From positions 1 through 32,226 of the forward strand of contig NZ_RBZW01000010.1 in NCBI RefSeq assembly GCF_006543045.1: 32,226 nt of DNA. The letters are read 5' to 3'. The stretch comes from Salinadaptatus halalkaliphilus. Its GTDB lineage: Archaea; Halobacteriota; Halobacteria; Halobacteriales; Natrialbaceae. The notes beneath the pieces were generated by a model that was not told the DNA's origin, ran no database searches, and was given only the letters and a program-made list of their open reading frames with translations. The position numbers and the translations under genes were made by a program. How positions within the stretch are numbered: the first letter of the stretch is position 1; each line of letters opens with the position of its first letter. Of this stretch, positions 24,804 through 29,627 are shown piece after piece.

Positions 24804-24954
24804 CCGGACAATTTCTGGAGCGAACGACGGGATTCGAACCCGTAATGTGCCATCGACGTAGCGCTCCAGATCGACGGTCACTGGCGACACGACGACCGGA
24901 AAACTGTCGGAGCGGGACCGGTGTCGAGCGTCCTCTCGTACGCTCTTTGTCCGG
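24804..24954 (-). ncRNA. Structured tRNA-like RNA A, candidate Y RNA (YrlA-like)
   Basis: No anticodon arm can be drawn, yet the 3' part has a perfect T-arm (ACGGG-TTCGAAT-CCCGT) followed by an acceptor-like strand CGTTCGC that pairs with GCGTACG at the 5' side (6 of 7 pairs). This helix continues outward into GA/TC pairs and then, after an internal loop, an 8-bp terminal stem CCGGACAA/TTGTCCGG that closes the whole 151-nt RNA. A D-arm-like GGAC/GTCC hairpin follows the 5' strand. Where an anticodon arm should be, there is a long irregular arm (CGCTCC/GGAGCG, then CGGTC/GACCG). Bacterial YrlA RNAs combine a tRNA-like T/D module with a long closing stem that binds Ro60. The Ro60-like gene starts about 200 nt downstream on the same strand. 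That this is a Y RNA is inference. Confidence 0.5.
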
Positions 24955-24973
24955 GATGTTCTCGATGGGTTGT

Positions 24974-25169
24974 GCCACCGACAGGATTTGAACCTGCGAG
25001 TTCCTGGCGAAGCAACGCTCCGACTCGACGGTCGCCACGTGCGGTCGAGCAACTGGTGGTGCGACGGGCTATGACTCCCGTTGGTGTGCTTTGCGGGCGA
25101 AGAAACGCACCACCTCGTCGACCACACGCTTGGGGAACGCTGACCGTGACAGCGTCACGGATCCGTGGC
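24974..25169 (-). ncRNA. Structured tRNA-like RNA B, candidate Y RNA (YrlA-like)
   Basis: A second RNA with a perfect T-arm loop (GCAGG-TTCAAAT-CCTGT) and acceptor strand CGGTGGC, which pairs with GCCACGG about 195 nt upstream (6 of 7). No anticodon arm with T33 and good stems can be found. Instead, a very long hairpin fills the middle: CGTGTGGTCGA with TCGACCGCACG (11 bp, one G-U; plus-strand positions 25118-25128 and 25038-25048), an internal loop, then GGTGGTGCG with CGCACCACC (9 bp; 25106-25114 and 25055-25063). The 5' side also carries a 7-bp hairpin (25144-25160). A long stem interrupted by an internal loop is what Ro60 binds in Y RNAs. It lies next to RNA A and the Ro60-like gene. Exact ends are uncertain, and an intron-bearing or decayed tRNA is the alternative. 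Confidence 0.45.
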
Positions 25170-25221
25170 TGCCCGCTATGTCAGACACGGAAAAACGCTG
25201 TCAGGGCCAGCCTCCCCGACT

Positions 25222-25296
25222 GCTCCCGAGGGGAATCGAACCCCTGGCCTCCAGTTTGAAAAACTGGCGTCTCTCGCCAACGGAGACTCCGGGAGC
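25222..25296 (-). tRNA. tRNA-Glu (anticodon UUC)
   Basis: A 75-nt cloverleaf: acceptor GCTCCCG/CGGGAGC, anticodon stem CCAGT/ACTGG with loop TTTTCAA (anticodon TTC, codon GAA) and T-arm AGGGG-TTCGATT-CCCCT. All stems are perfect. Confidence 0.92.
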
Positions 25297-25338
25297 GCTG
25301 GAGAGTAAATCAAGCACCGAGGTGTGGGCACGCACGGG

Positions 25339-25743
25339 TCACTGCAGCCGTTCGAAGCCCTCGAGTTGCCCGTGCGTGAACGTTACTTGATACGTGACGA
25401 GTGTCTCGAGACCCTCGAAGGAGTGTTTGAGCTTGAAGCGGCCGTGGTAGTCGTCTCGTTCGATCCAGCCGTCGTGGACTCGGTTCCGACTGCCGGCCAT
25501 GTAGCGAAAATCGTCCTCGTCGACGTCGTCACGGCTCGCGTATGGCCGGTCTTCCGGCGGGACCGCTTCGGTGTGCCACTCCTCTTCGAGGAGCCGACCG
25601 TCCGCCGTAATCCGAAATGTGGTCATGGTCGGTCGATCGATGCCTTTCGTCTGCCAGTCGACATCCTCGGCAGGAGTAATCCCTTCGGGGTACTCTGGCA
25701 GGTGGACGTCGTCGTAGAGTTCGACTGTATCGAATAGTCCCAT
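25339..25743 (-). CDS. Phage-like hypothetical protein inside the tRNA array
   Basis: A 134-residue acidic protein from the ATG at 25743. The frame extends upstream only into tRNA-Met sequence, so this start is right. The N terminus MGLFDTVELYDDVHLPEYPEGITPAEDVDWQTKGIDRPTMTTFRITADGRLLEEEW resembles, as I remember, small proteins of unknown function in tailed phages and prophages. No catalytic motif is seen. It lies between tRNA-Glu(UUC) and tRNA-Met on the same strand, as small orphan genes do within phage tRNA arrays, and supports a viral origin of the array. Confidence 0.7.
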   Translation of the reverse strand: MGLFDTVELYDDVHLPEYPEGITPAEDVDWQTKGIDRPTMTTFRITADGRLLEEEWHTEAVPPEDRPYASRDDVDEDDFRYMAGSRNRVHDGWIERDDYHGRFKLKHSFEGLETLVTYQVTFTHGQLEGFERLQ

Positions 25744-25756
25744 TGTTGTCCTCCAT

Positions 25757-25826
25757 TGCGGGACCAGGAGTCGAACCTGGGCCTCGGGGATATGAGCCCC
25801 GTGGACTGCCATTATCCTATCCCGCA
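25757..25826 (-). tRNA. tRNA with anticodon CAU (Met, or Ile2 if modified)
   Basis: A compact 70-nt cloverleaf: acceptor TGCGGGA/TCCCGCA, anticodon stem CGGGG/CCCCG with loop CTCATAT (anticodon CAT) and T-arm CCAGG-TTCGACT-CCTGG. The first pair is U1-A72, unlike archaeal initiators (A1-U72), so it is an elongator Met or an AUA-reading Ile tRNA; the sequence alone does not decide. The variable loop has only 4 nt. Confidence 0.88.
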
Positions 25827-25930
25827 GCACACAATTCGGAACTCACTCATGGGCATCTCTCAGTTCTCCACAGCTGTCCGTCCCTCAGTCTCGTCGGCTG
25901 GAAGTGAGAGGTCTCGGACTGTTGGAGAAT

Positions 25931-26002
25931 GCTCCAGCCCGGATTCGAACCGGGGGCTCGGCCGTGAGAGGGCCGTGAGTTTGGCCGCTACTCCACTGGA
26001 GC
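25931..26002 (-). tRNA. tRNA-Glu (anticodon CUC)
   Basis: A 72-nt cloverleaf: acceptor GCTCCAG/CTGGAGC, anticodon stem CGGCC/GGCCG with loop CTCTCAC (anticodon CTC, codon GAG) and T-arm CCCGG-TTCGAAT-CCGGG. It is the second Glu isoacceptor in the array. Confidence 0.9.
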
Positions 26003-26037
26003 GGGTTGGCCTCGTCTGGAACGGGTCGTCGGCCAGT

Positions 26038-26169
26038 GGGACGGGCAGGATTCGAACCTGCGTGTTCTCGTTACAAGTGAGATGAAGGAACTCTCACCGT
26101 CGCACCGGGTCTCCGGTGAAAACTCGGTGAGTGTGTGTGTGTGTGAATGCCAGGCTCTTCCACCGTCCC
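26038..26169 (-). tRNA. tRNA-Thr (anticodon UGU) with a 61-nt insertion
   Basis: The acceptor is perfect (GGGACGG/CCGTCCC), as is the T-arm (GCAGG-TTCGAAT-CCTGC). The anticodon arm is TCTCA/CGAGA (one A-C mismatch) with loop CTTGTAA (anticodon TGT, codon ACA). The D-arm (GAAG...ATTC) is separated from the anticodon arm by about 61 extra nt (26083-26143) that fold on themselves: CTCACCG/CGGTGAG around a CACCGG/CCGGTG hairpin, preceded by a CA dinucleotide run. Canonical archaeal introns sit one base after the anticodon; this one would lie between the D- and anticodon arms. It may be a non-canonical intron, a permanent extra arm, or decay. Confidence 0.7.
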
Positions 26170-26173
26170 GCAG

Positions 26174-26246
26174 TCTCCCCGGCACGACTCGAACGTGCGT
26201 CTCCTCCTCTACAGGGAGGTATCGTAGCCGCTAGACCACAGGGAGA
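26174..26246 (-). tRNA. tRNA-Tyr (anticodon GUA)
   Basis: A 73-nt cloverleaf: acceptor TCTCCCT/GGGGAGA (last pair U-G), anticodon stem CCTCC/GGAGG with loop CTGTAGA (anticodon GTA) and T-arm GCACG-TTCGAGT-CGTGC. It starts only 4 nt from tRNA-Thr, so both must be cut from one precursor. Confidence 0.88.
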
Positions 26247-26250
26247 AAAT

Positions 26251-26332
26251 GTCGCCGCGAGGATTCGAACCTCGGAAGGACCTACGCCAGCGGGTCTGAG
26301 CCGCTTCTCGTTGACCACTTGAGTACGGCGAC
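26251..26332 (-). tRNA. tRNA-Leu (anticodon CAG)
   Basis: An 82-nt class II cloverleaf: acceptor GTCGCCG/CGGCGAC, anticodon stem AGCGG/CCGCT with loop CTCAGAC (anticodon CAG, codon CUG), a long variable arm, and T-arm CGAGG-TTCGAAT-CCTCG. The base after the acceptor is A, the Leu discriminator. Confidence 0.9.
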
Positions 26333-26375
26333 GTAACGGTGAAGCGAGAATTGTCTCCCGGCACGATGGCCGGAT

Positions 26376-26456
26376 GCCGCCACCAGGATTCGAACCTGGG
26401 AAGGACTAACCACACGGGTCTCGACCGTGTCCGTTCGACCACTCTGGCATGGCGGC
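26376..26456 (-). tRNA. tRNA-Leu (anticodon GAG), unusual C33
   Basis: An 81-nt class II cloverleaf: acceptor GCCGCCA/TGGCGGC, anticodon stem CACGG/CCGTG, long variable arm and T-arm CCAGG-TTCGAAT-CCTGG. The loop reads TCGAGAC: the central triplet is GAG (codon CUC), but position 33, almost always U, is C. A73 and similarity to the Leu-CAG neighbour favour Leu over a shifted reading as Ser(CGA). Confidence 0.75.
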
Positions 26457-26518
26457 GCAATTCGAGAATCGCCGGCGACTCTGCGAATCACTTCGGCACG
26501 CAGCGGCGGGAGAGCGAT

Positions 26519-27906
26519 GTCAACTGCCCCGCGCACGGTGGCGCGGGGCTTGTCAGTGAACTCGGCCTCTGCCGACCATAGTTAGTCGGACGAGACAAAG
26601 CCCCGGTTCGGCGTCACCGTTCCTGACTTCAGGGCGAGTTGACTGTCGCCCGTCCGCCGCGACGACTGTAGGCCGCGACGGACATACCGCCACCCAATAT
26701 TCTTCGCTCCAACATAGTCCGCGTTCGCTGTCGTATCACACCTCTCGCACTCAAACTCTGCCTGTGTTACGCGGTTCCCTTTACTCGTGTGTCCACATTC
26801 GGGACACCGACGACTCGTATTCTCCGGATCGACGTACTCTACGCAGATGCCTTCCGTCTCGGACTTGTACTCCACGAGATCAACGAGTTGCCGATGCGCC
26901 CACTGGTGGAACTCTTTGACCGGCGGCACACGGTCTCTGATGTGGGTCAGATTCTCGAATGCAATGTATTCACAGTCGTGATTCAACGCTTCTTCGATAA
27001 TGTCGTTGGCCACGCGATGCAGGACATCCCGAACGTAGCGGGACTCTCTGCCGCTCATCTGCTGGATGGTGCGGTGTGCGGACTGCGTACCGGTCTGTTG
27101 GAGACTGCTTCGAATCCGCTCGAACTCCCGGTGTCGATGTCTGACTTCTCTGCCGGACGCGAAGTACGCCGTTGAGGTTGTGGCGATGTTGACGATGCCG
27201 AGGTCGACGCCGAGAACTGTCCTGTCCTCGTCGTCGCCCTGTTGTTCGACCTGTTTCTCGGGCTTCGGTTTGCGAAAGCCGAGATGCAGGTAGTAGTCGC
27301 CATCACGCCGAGAAAGCGTGGATTCGGTGAGCTCCCAGTCCTCATCGTTGAGGTACTGGTGTTGGTAGCCGTCTTCGTCGTCCGGCAACGCGAGATCGCA
27401 CCGGATGCGGTCGTCAACCGTTGTAAGTGAGACTGTTTCGTCGTCGAACAGCGTCATCGTCCGGGTGTCGTATTTCACCGTGGTGGCGGTGAACTCCGGA
27501 CACGAGGTTTTGTATTTCTCGTCTAGTTCTTTGATTTCTTCGACGCCGGAGAGTGCGGCTGCGGCTTGGTGGGTGGCGAGGATTGCGTGTTGGCTCCCGA
27601 GACGCGTCTCCTCCAGCACCTCGTCGTAGGCGAGGTCTTGGAGGTATGTCTTCCGCGTTTCACCCGTTTGCCATCCGATCCGACTGCTGATGTTGCAGGC
27701 ATCTTGCCACTCGTTGATGGTGGCGTCAAGCAGATCTTGTTGCTCGGTGGTGAGGATGGGGCGGGTGATTGCGGTGCGTCGCAGGTAGTCGTCCGCCACG
27801 GTTTTCAATAGATATATGAGGTACTTAGTAATCGGTGGTTTGTGGCAGTGGGTGTTGGTTTCCTCCCCGCCCACCGGTGGGCGGGGAACCCGCCTTGCTA
27901 TCTAAT
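26519..27906 (-). mobile_element. TnpB element inserted in the T-loop of tRNA-Ser(GGA)
   Basis: The element is 1388 bp, and its borders are fixed by the reconstructed tRNA. The left end follows TTCAA, the presumed transposon-adjacent target, and contains a perfect 22-bp palindrome with arms CCCCGCCCACC/GGTGGGCGGGG (about 27866-27887). The right end carries GACAAG, a GCCCCGCGC..GCGCGGGGC hairpin (about 26525-26550) and GTTGAC, ending at 26519. No target duplication exists, as expected for IS200/IS605-type transposition. The only gene is tnpB. Confidence 0.8.
26582..27799 (-). CDS. tnpB: TnpB, RNA-guided DNA nuclease (element in tRNA-Ser)
   Basis: A complete TnpB of 405 residues from the GTG at 27799 (reading MADDYLRRTAITRPIL); the open frame upstream passes through left-end palindrome sequence and is unlikely to be coding. 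RuvC-I is GVDLGIVNIA (Asp about 199), RuvC-II AFENLT, the zinc ribbon CPECG...CERC and RuvC-III ADYVGAKN. All catalytic residues are there. It is more distant from the other two intact TnpBs here (first RuvC motif GVDLG rather than GVD.NVD), although the right-end hairpin design is shared. By analogy its omega RNA would carry a guide that reads from 26518 into the 3' end of tRNA-Ser(GGA), and so would match the empty target site next to TTCAA. No tnpA is present. Confidence 0.9.
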   Translation of the reverse strand: MADDYLRRTAITRPILTTEQQDLLDATINEWQDACNISSRIGWQTGETRKTYLQDLAYDEVLEETRLGSQHAILATHQAAAALSGVEEIKELDEKYKTSCPEFTATTVKYDTRTMTLFDDETVSLTTVDDRIRCDLALPDDEDGYQHQYLNDEDWELTESTLSRRDGDYYLHLGFRKPKPEKQVEQQGDDEDRTVLGVDLGIVNIATTSTAYFASGREVRHRHREFERIRSSLQQTGTQSAHRTIQQMSGRESRYVRDVLHRVANDIIEEALNHDCEYIAFENLTHIRDRVPPVKEFHQWAHRQLVDLVEYKSETEGICVEYVDPENTSRRCPECGHTSKGNRVTQAEFECERCDTTANADYVGAKNIGWRYVRRGLQSSRRTGDSQLALKSGTVTPNRGFVSSD

Positions 27907-27980
27907 TTGAACACTCGTGTCCTTGCGGACGCTGCGGTTCCAACGCAGTCCCTTGACCAAGCTAGGGAAACCCCGCCAAC

Positions 27981-28061
27981 GGTGAGATGGAGAGTCGAAC
28001 TCCGAAGCCTCGCGGCTCTCGGTTTCACACCGAGCGCGGTCGTCTATCCGCATGTCTCACC
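27981..28061 (-). tRNA. tRNA-Ser (anticodon UGA), unusual G33
   Basis: An 81-nt class II cloverleaf: acceptor GGTGAGA/TCTCACC, anticodon stem CTCGG/CCGAG, variable arm GCCGCGAGGC and T-arm CGGAG-TTCGACT-CTCCA (the pair furthest from the loop is mismatched). The anticodon loop is TGTGAAA: the central TGA fits Ser (codon UCA), but position 33 is G instead of U. The discriminator is G, as in Ser tRNAs. Confidence 0.75.
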
Positions 28062-28203
28062 ATCTCCGTCGGAACTTGCTCCGACAAGCCCGCCTCGCGT
28101 TTCTCACCGGGACACCGGAAGACGCGCATTACTCAGCTTCTGCCCCTCACTACCGAGGCGAATGTGCTCATCAGCATCCAGTCACAGCAGGGATGGATGG
28201 TGG

Positions 28204-28344
28204 TCACCTCGTTCCGTGGAAGTATGCGCCGTCCTCGGTGACGCAGATTTCCACGCTTCCAATCGTGTCGATAGACGTTGTTTCACCGATCGGGACGTGA
28301 CGGAACGCTTCCTCCTCGCAGGCAGGGCAGACATTCGTTGTCAT
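28204..28344 (-). CDS. Very small CxxC protein inside the tRNA array
   Basis: A 46-residue frame starting at the ATG at 28344, three nt after tRNA-Ser(GCU): MTTNVCPACEEEAFRHVPIGETTS and so on to DGAYFHGTR. One CPAC knuckle and a later single Cys (VEICV) and His may make a small zinc site. I do not recognise a family. Such mini-genes are common between phage tRNAs. Coding is supported by the acidic composition and the start position only. The 140 nt from 28062 to 28203 hold nothing I can name. Confidence 0.45.
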   Translation of the reverse strand: MTTNVCPACEEEAFRHVPIGETTSIDTIGSVEICVTEDGAYFHGTR

Positions 28345-28347
28345 GAC

Positions 28348-28433
28348 GCCGCGACCCGGATTCGAACCGGGAGACCGGTAGCAGACGGTCACGGCATAGC
28401 AGGCCGCTGGGTTCCCCAATACCCAGTCGCGGC
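28348..28433 (-). tRNA. tRNA-Ser (anticodon GCU)
   Basis: An 86-nt class II cloverleaf: acceptor GCCGCGA/TCGCGGC, D-arm CTGGGT...ACCCAG, anticodon stem GCGGC/GCCGT with loop CTGCTAT (anticodon GCT, codon AGC), variable arm GACCG...CGGTC and T-arm CCCGG-TTCGAAT-CCGGG. The discriminator is G. Confidence 0.9.
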
Positions 28434-28438
28434 ACAGT

Positions 28439-28510
28439 GAGCCGACGCGGATTCGAACCTCGGTCCTGTGCGCCCAAGGCACAGATCGTCGTCCGCTGGA
28501 CCATCGGCTC
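28439..28510 (-). tRNA. tRNA-Pro (anticodon UGG)
   Basis: A 72-nt cloverleaf: acceptor GAGCCGA/TCGGCTC, anticodon stem TGTGC/GCACA with loop CTTGGGC (anticodon TGG, codon CCA) and T-arm CGAGG-TTCGAAT-CCGCG with one A-G mismatch in the stem. Only 5 nt separate it from tRNA-Ser(GCU). Confidence 0.85.
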
Positions 28511-28760
28511 ACTGGACTGCCGAGCGTTCGGCAGTTGATTATCTATCTGTACGACTTTCCAACTGCGCAACCGCGACCGAGTAGTCGTGGTTGCGCGTCT
28601 CATCGCGGGGGCGTACTTCGGGTGTTCCCGGGAATACCACACCGGCTTATGTAGGTTGCAGACCCTGCTGGGCCCAGCATCGTCGGAACGATCCAGCTGA
28701 TCGCACCAACGGGCTGCCTACCTCGATGGGTATCCCCACGTGGTTTATCCACGCGTCCAC
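28511..28760. other. Gene-free stretch with strong hairpins between tRNAs
   Basis: No gene or tRNA is recognisable. An 8-bp hairpin ACTGCCGA/TCGGCAGT lies at 28516-28535. A 13-bp helix follows at 28565-28596: GCGCAACCGCGAC pairs with GTCGTGGTTGCGC around CGAGTA, complete (one G-U) if read as plus-strand RNA and with one A-C mismatch if read on the minus strand. Palindromes GCTGGGCCCAGC and CCACGTGG follow. A processed spacer or an unknown small RNA are both possible. Confidence 0.4.
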
Positions 28761-28833
28761 GCCGACGCCGGGATTCGAACCCGGATCACGGCCGTGACAG
28801 GACCGTATGCTCGCCGGATTACACCACGTCGGC
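28761..28833 (-). tRNA. tRNA-Asp (anticodon GUC)
   Basis: A 73-nt cloverleaf: acceptor GCCGACG/CGTCGGC, anticodon stem CGGTC/GGCCG (one U-G) with loop CTGTCAC (anticodon GTC, codon GAC) and T-arm CCGGG-TTCGAAT-CCCGG. Confidence 0.92.
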
Positions 28834-28841
28834 ATGCAGTC

Positions 28842-28914
28842 GCCCCGGCCGGAATCGAACCGGCGACCTCCGGATTCAAAGTCCGGCGTCCCTCGCCAGC
28901 GGAGACTCCGGGGC
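28842..28914 (-). tRNA. tRNA-Gln (anticodon UUG)
   Basis: A 73-nt cloverleaf: acceptor GCCCCGG/CCGGGGC, anticodon stem CCGGA/TCCGG with loop CTTTGAA (anticodon TTG, codon CAA) and T-arm GCCGG-TTCGATT-CCGGC. It is the first tRNA of the array in the direction of transcription. Confidence 0.92.
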
Positions 28915-29627
28915 TAGGCGTAGCCGCAGCTATCGCTGCGGGGCTGTTGGCTAACGACTTCCGTGCGCTCAGCGCGGACGGAGCCCGTTCTCCCCTGTAT
29001 CGGAACGAACGGAAACCAATCAGCCGCGAGCCTGGCACCCCACACTCGCTTCACGCTGTGTACTGAGCGAGTACTGGGCAAAGGCAGGCGGCAATCCCGT
29101 GTTCCCCGATCCCTGACGGGTAGTCCGTATGGGGGCCGAGTTATGCGGGTGAGAGTGTCCGGCCGTCGCCGGATTGCGTCGAACTCTCGTATTCGAAGCC
29201 GACGTGGATCCGGCGGTTTGCGCCCGGTCTCTTCGCACGCTGATCTTGTAGGCACTCGCCGAACACAGGACCCGCGGCTAAGCGAGAACGAGCACGCCGC
29301 GGGGTGAGGCGAGTGATAATCATCGTGTTGAACGCTCCCAGTTTGAGGGGTGTATCGGACGTCAACCTGGATTATCGTGGCAATTGTATTAAAATTAGTC
29401 AGGGTGTGGGTAACACACCCATAGTGGTGGACAGTCGAATGTCATACTCAGCTTTTTGAGCGCCGAACATACTCCCCACCTGCGTTGTCTCTCGGCTTAA
29501 GGGGTGATCCAATACGGAGTGTTTCCGGGAGGCCGCACAGAAACTATAGCCACCCTACCAGCAACGGCGCAAATTAGGTTCGGCGTCTACTGTAAACGGC
29601 GGGATTCTCTCCTCGCAGAAAGATAGT
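28915..29627. other. Gene-free leader of the tRNA array
   Basis: No reading frame here looks like protein and no further tRNA is found. A perfect hairpin CCGCAGC/GCTGCGG (28924-28941) stands just before tRNA-Gln. A TATA-like box on the minus strand lies at 29387-29394, so the region 28915-29365 would be a long leader RNA. Further right, GGGTGTG/CACACCC (29402-29420) is an inverted repeat. The leader could hide another structured RNA that I cannot identify. Confidence 0.4.
29387..29394 (-). promoter_or_regulatory. Candidate promoter of the tRNA/Ro60 array
   Basis: The minus strand reads TTTTAATA, preceded by CTAA, in an otherwise GC-rich region. It is the most AT-rich spot upstream of the first tRNA. 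Transcription would begin near 29365 and run through the tRNAs toward the Ro60-like gene. Internal promoters are not excluded. Confidence 0.35.

Larger units (their letters stand above)
26505..27977 (-). pseudogene. tRNA-Ser (anticodon GGA), split by a TnpB element in its T-loop
   Basis: The 5' part (27977 down to 27907) has acceptor strand GGCGGGG, D-arm TCCC...GGGA, anticodon stem CTGCG/CGCAG with loop TTGGAAC (anticodon GGA), variable arm GTCC/GGAC and T-stem GAGTG followed by TTCAA. The 3' part (26518 down to 26505) reads AT, CGCTC, TCCCGCC. Joined, the T-loop becomes TTCAAAT, the T-stem GAGTG/CGCTC pairs (one G-U), the acceptor pairs (one G-U) and the next base is G, the Ser discriminator. 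The tRNA was therefore intact before the 1388-bp insertion. Confidence 0.85.

Noticed and set aside
24804-24954. RNA A as an ordinary tRNA with an intron at position 37/38
   Set aside because: No seven-base loop with U33 and a paired five-base stem can be placed in the sequence that remains between the D-arm-like hairpin and the T-arm.
24800-25260. Plus-strand and minus-strand open frames of 60-217 codons across the tRNA array
   Set aside because: They translate tRNA sequence, giving recurring pieces such as GFEP or SNPV from T-arms, and lack acidic composition.
26130-26145. GT/CA dinucleotide run as a regulatory Z-DNA element
   Set aside because: It is only about 14 nt long and lies inside the tRNA-Thr insertion; no other sign supports a regulatory role.
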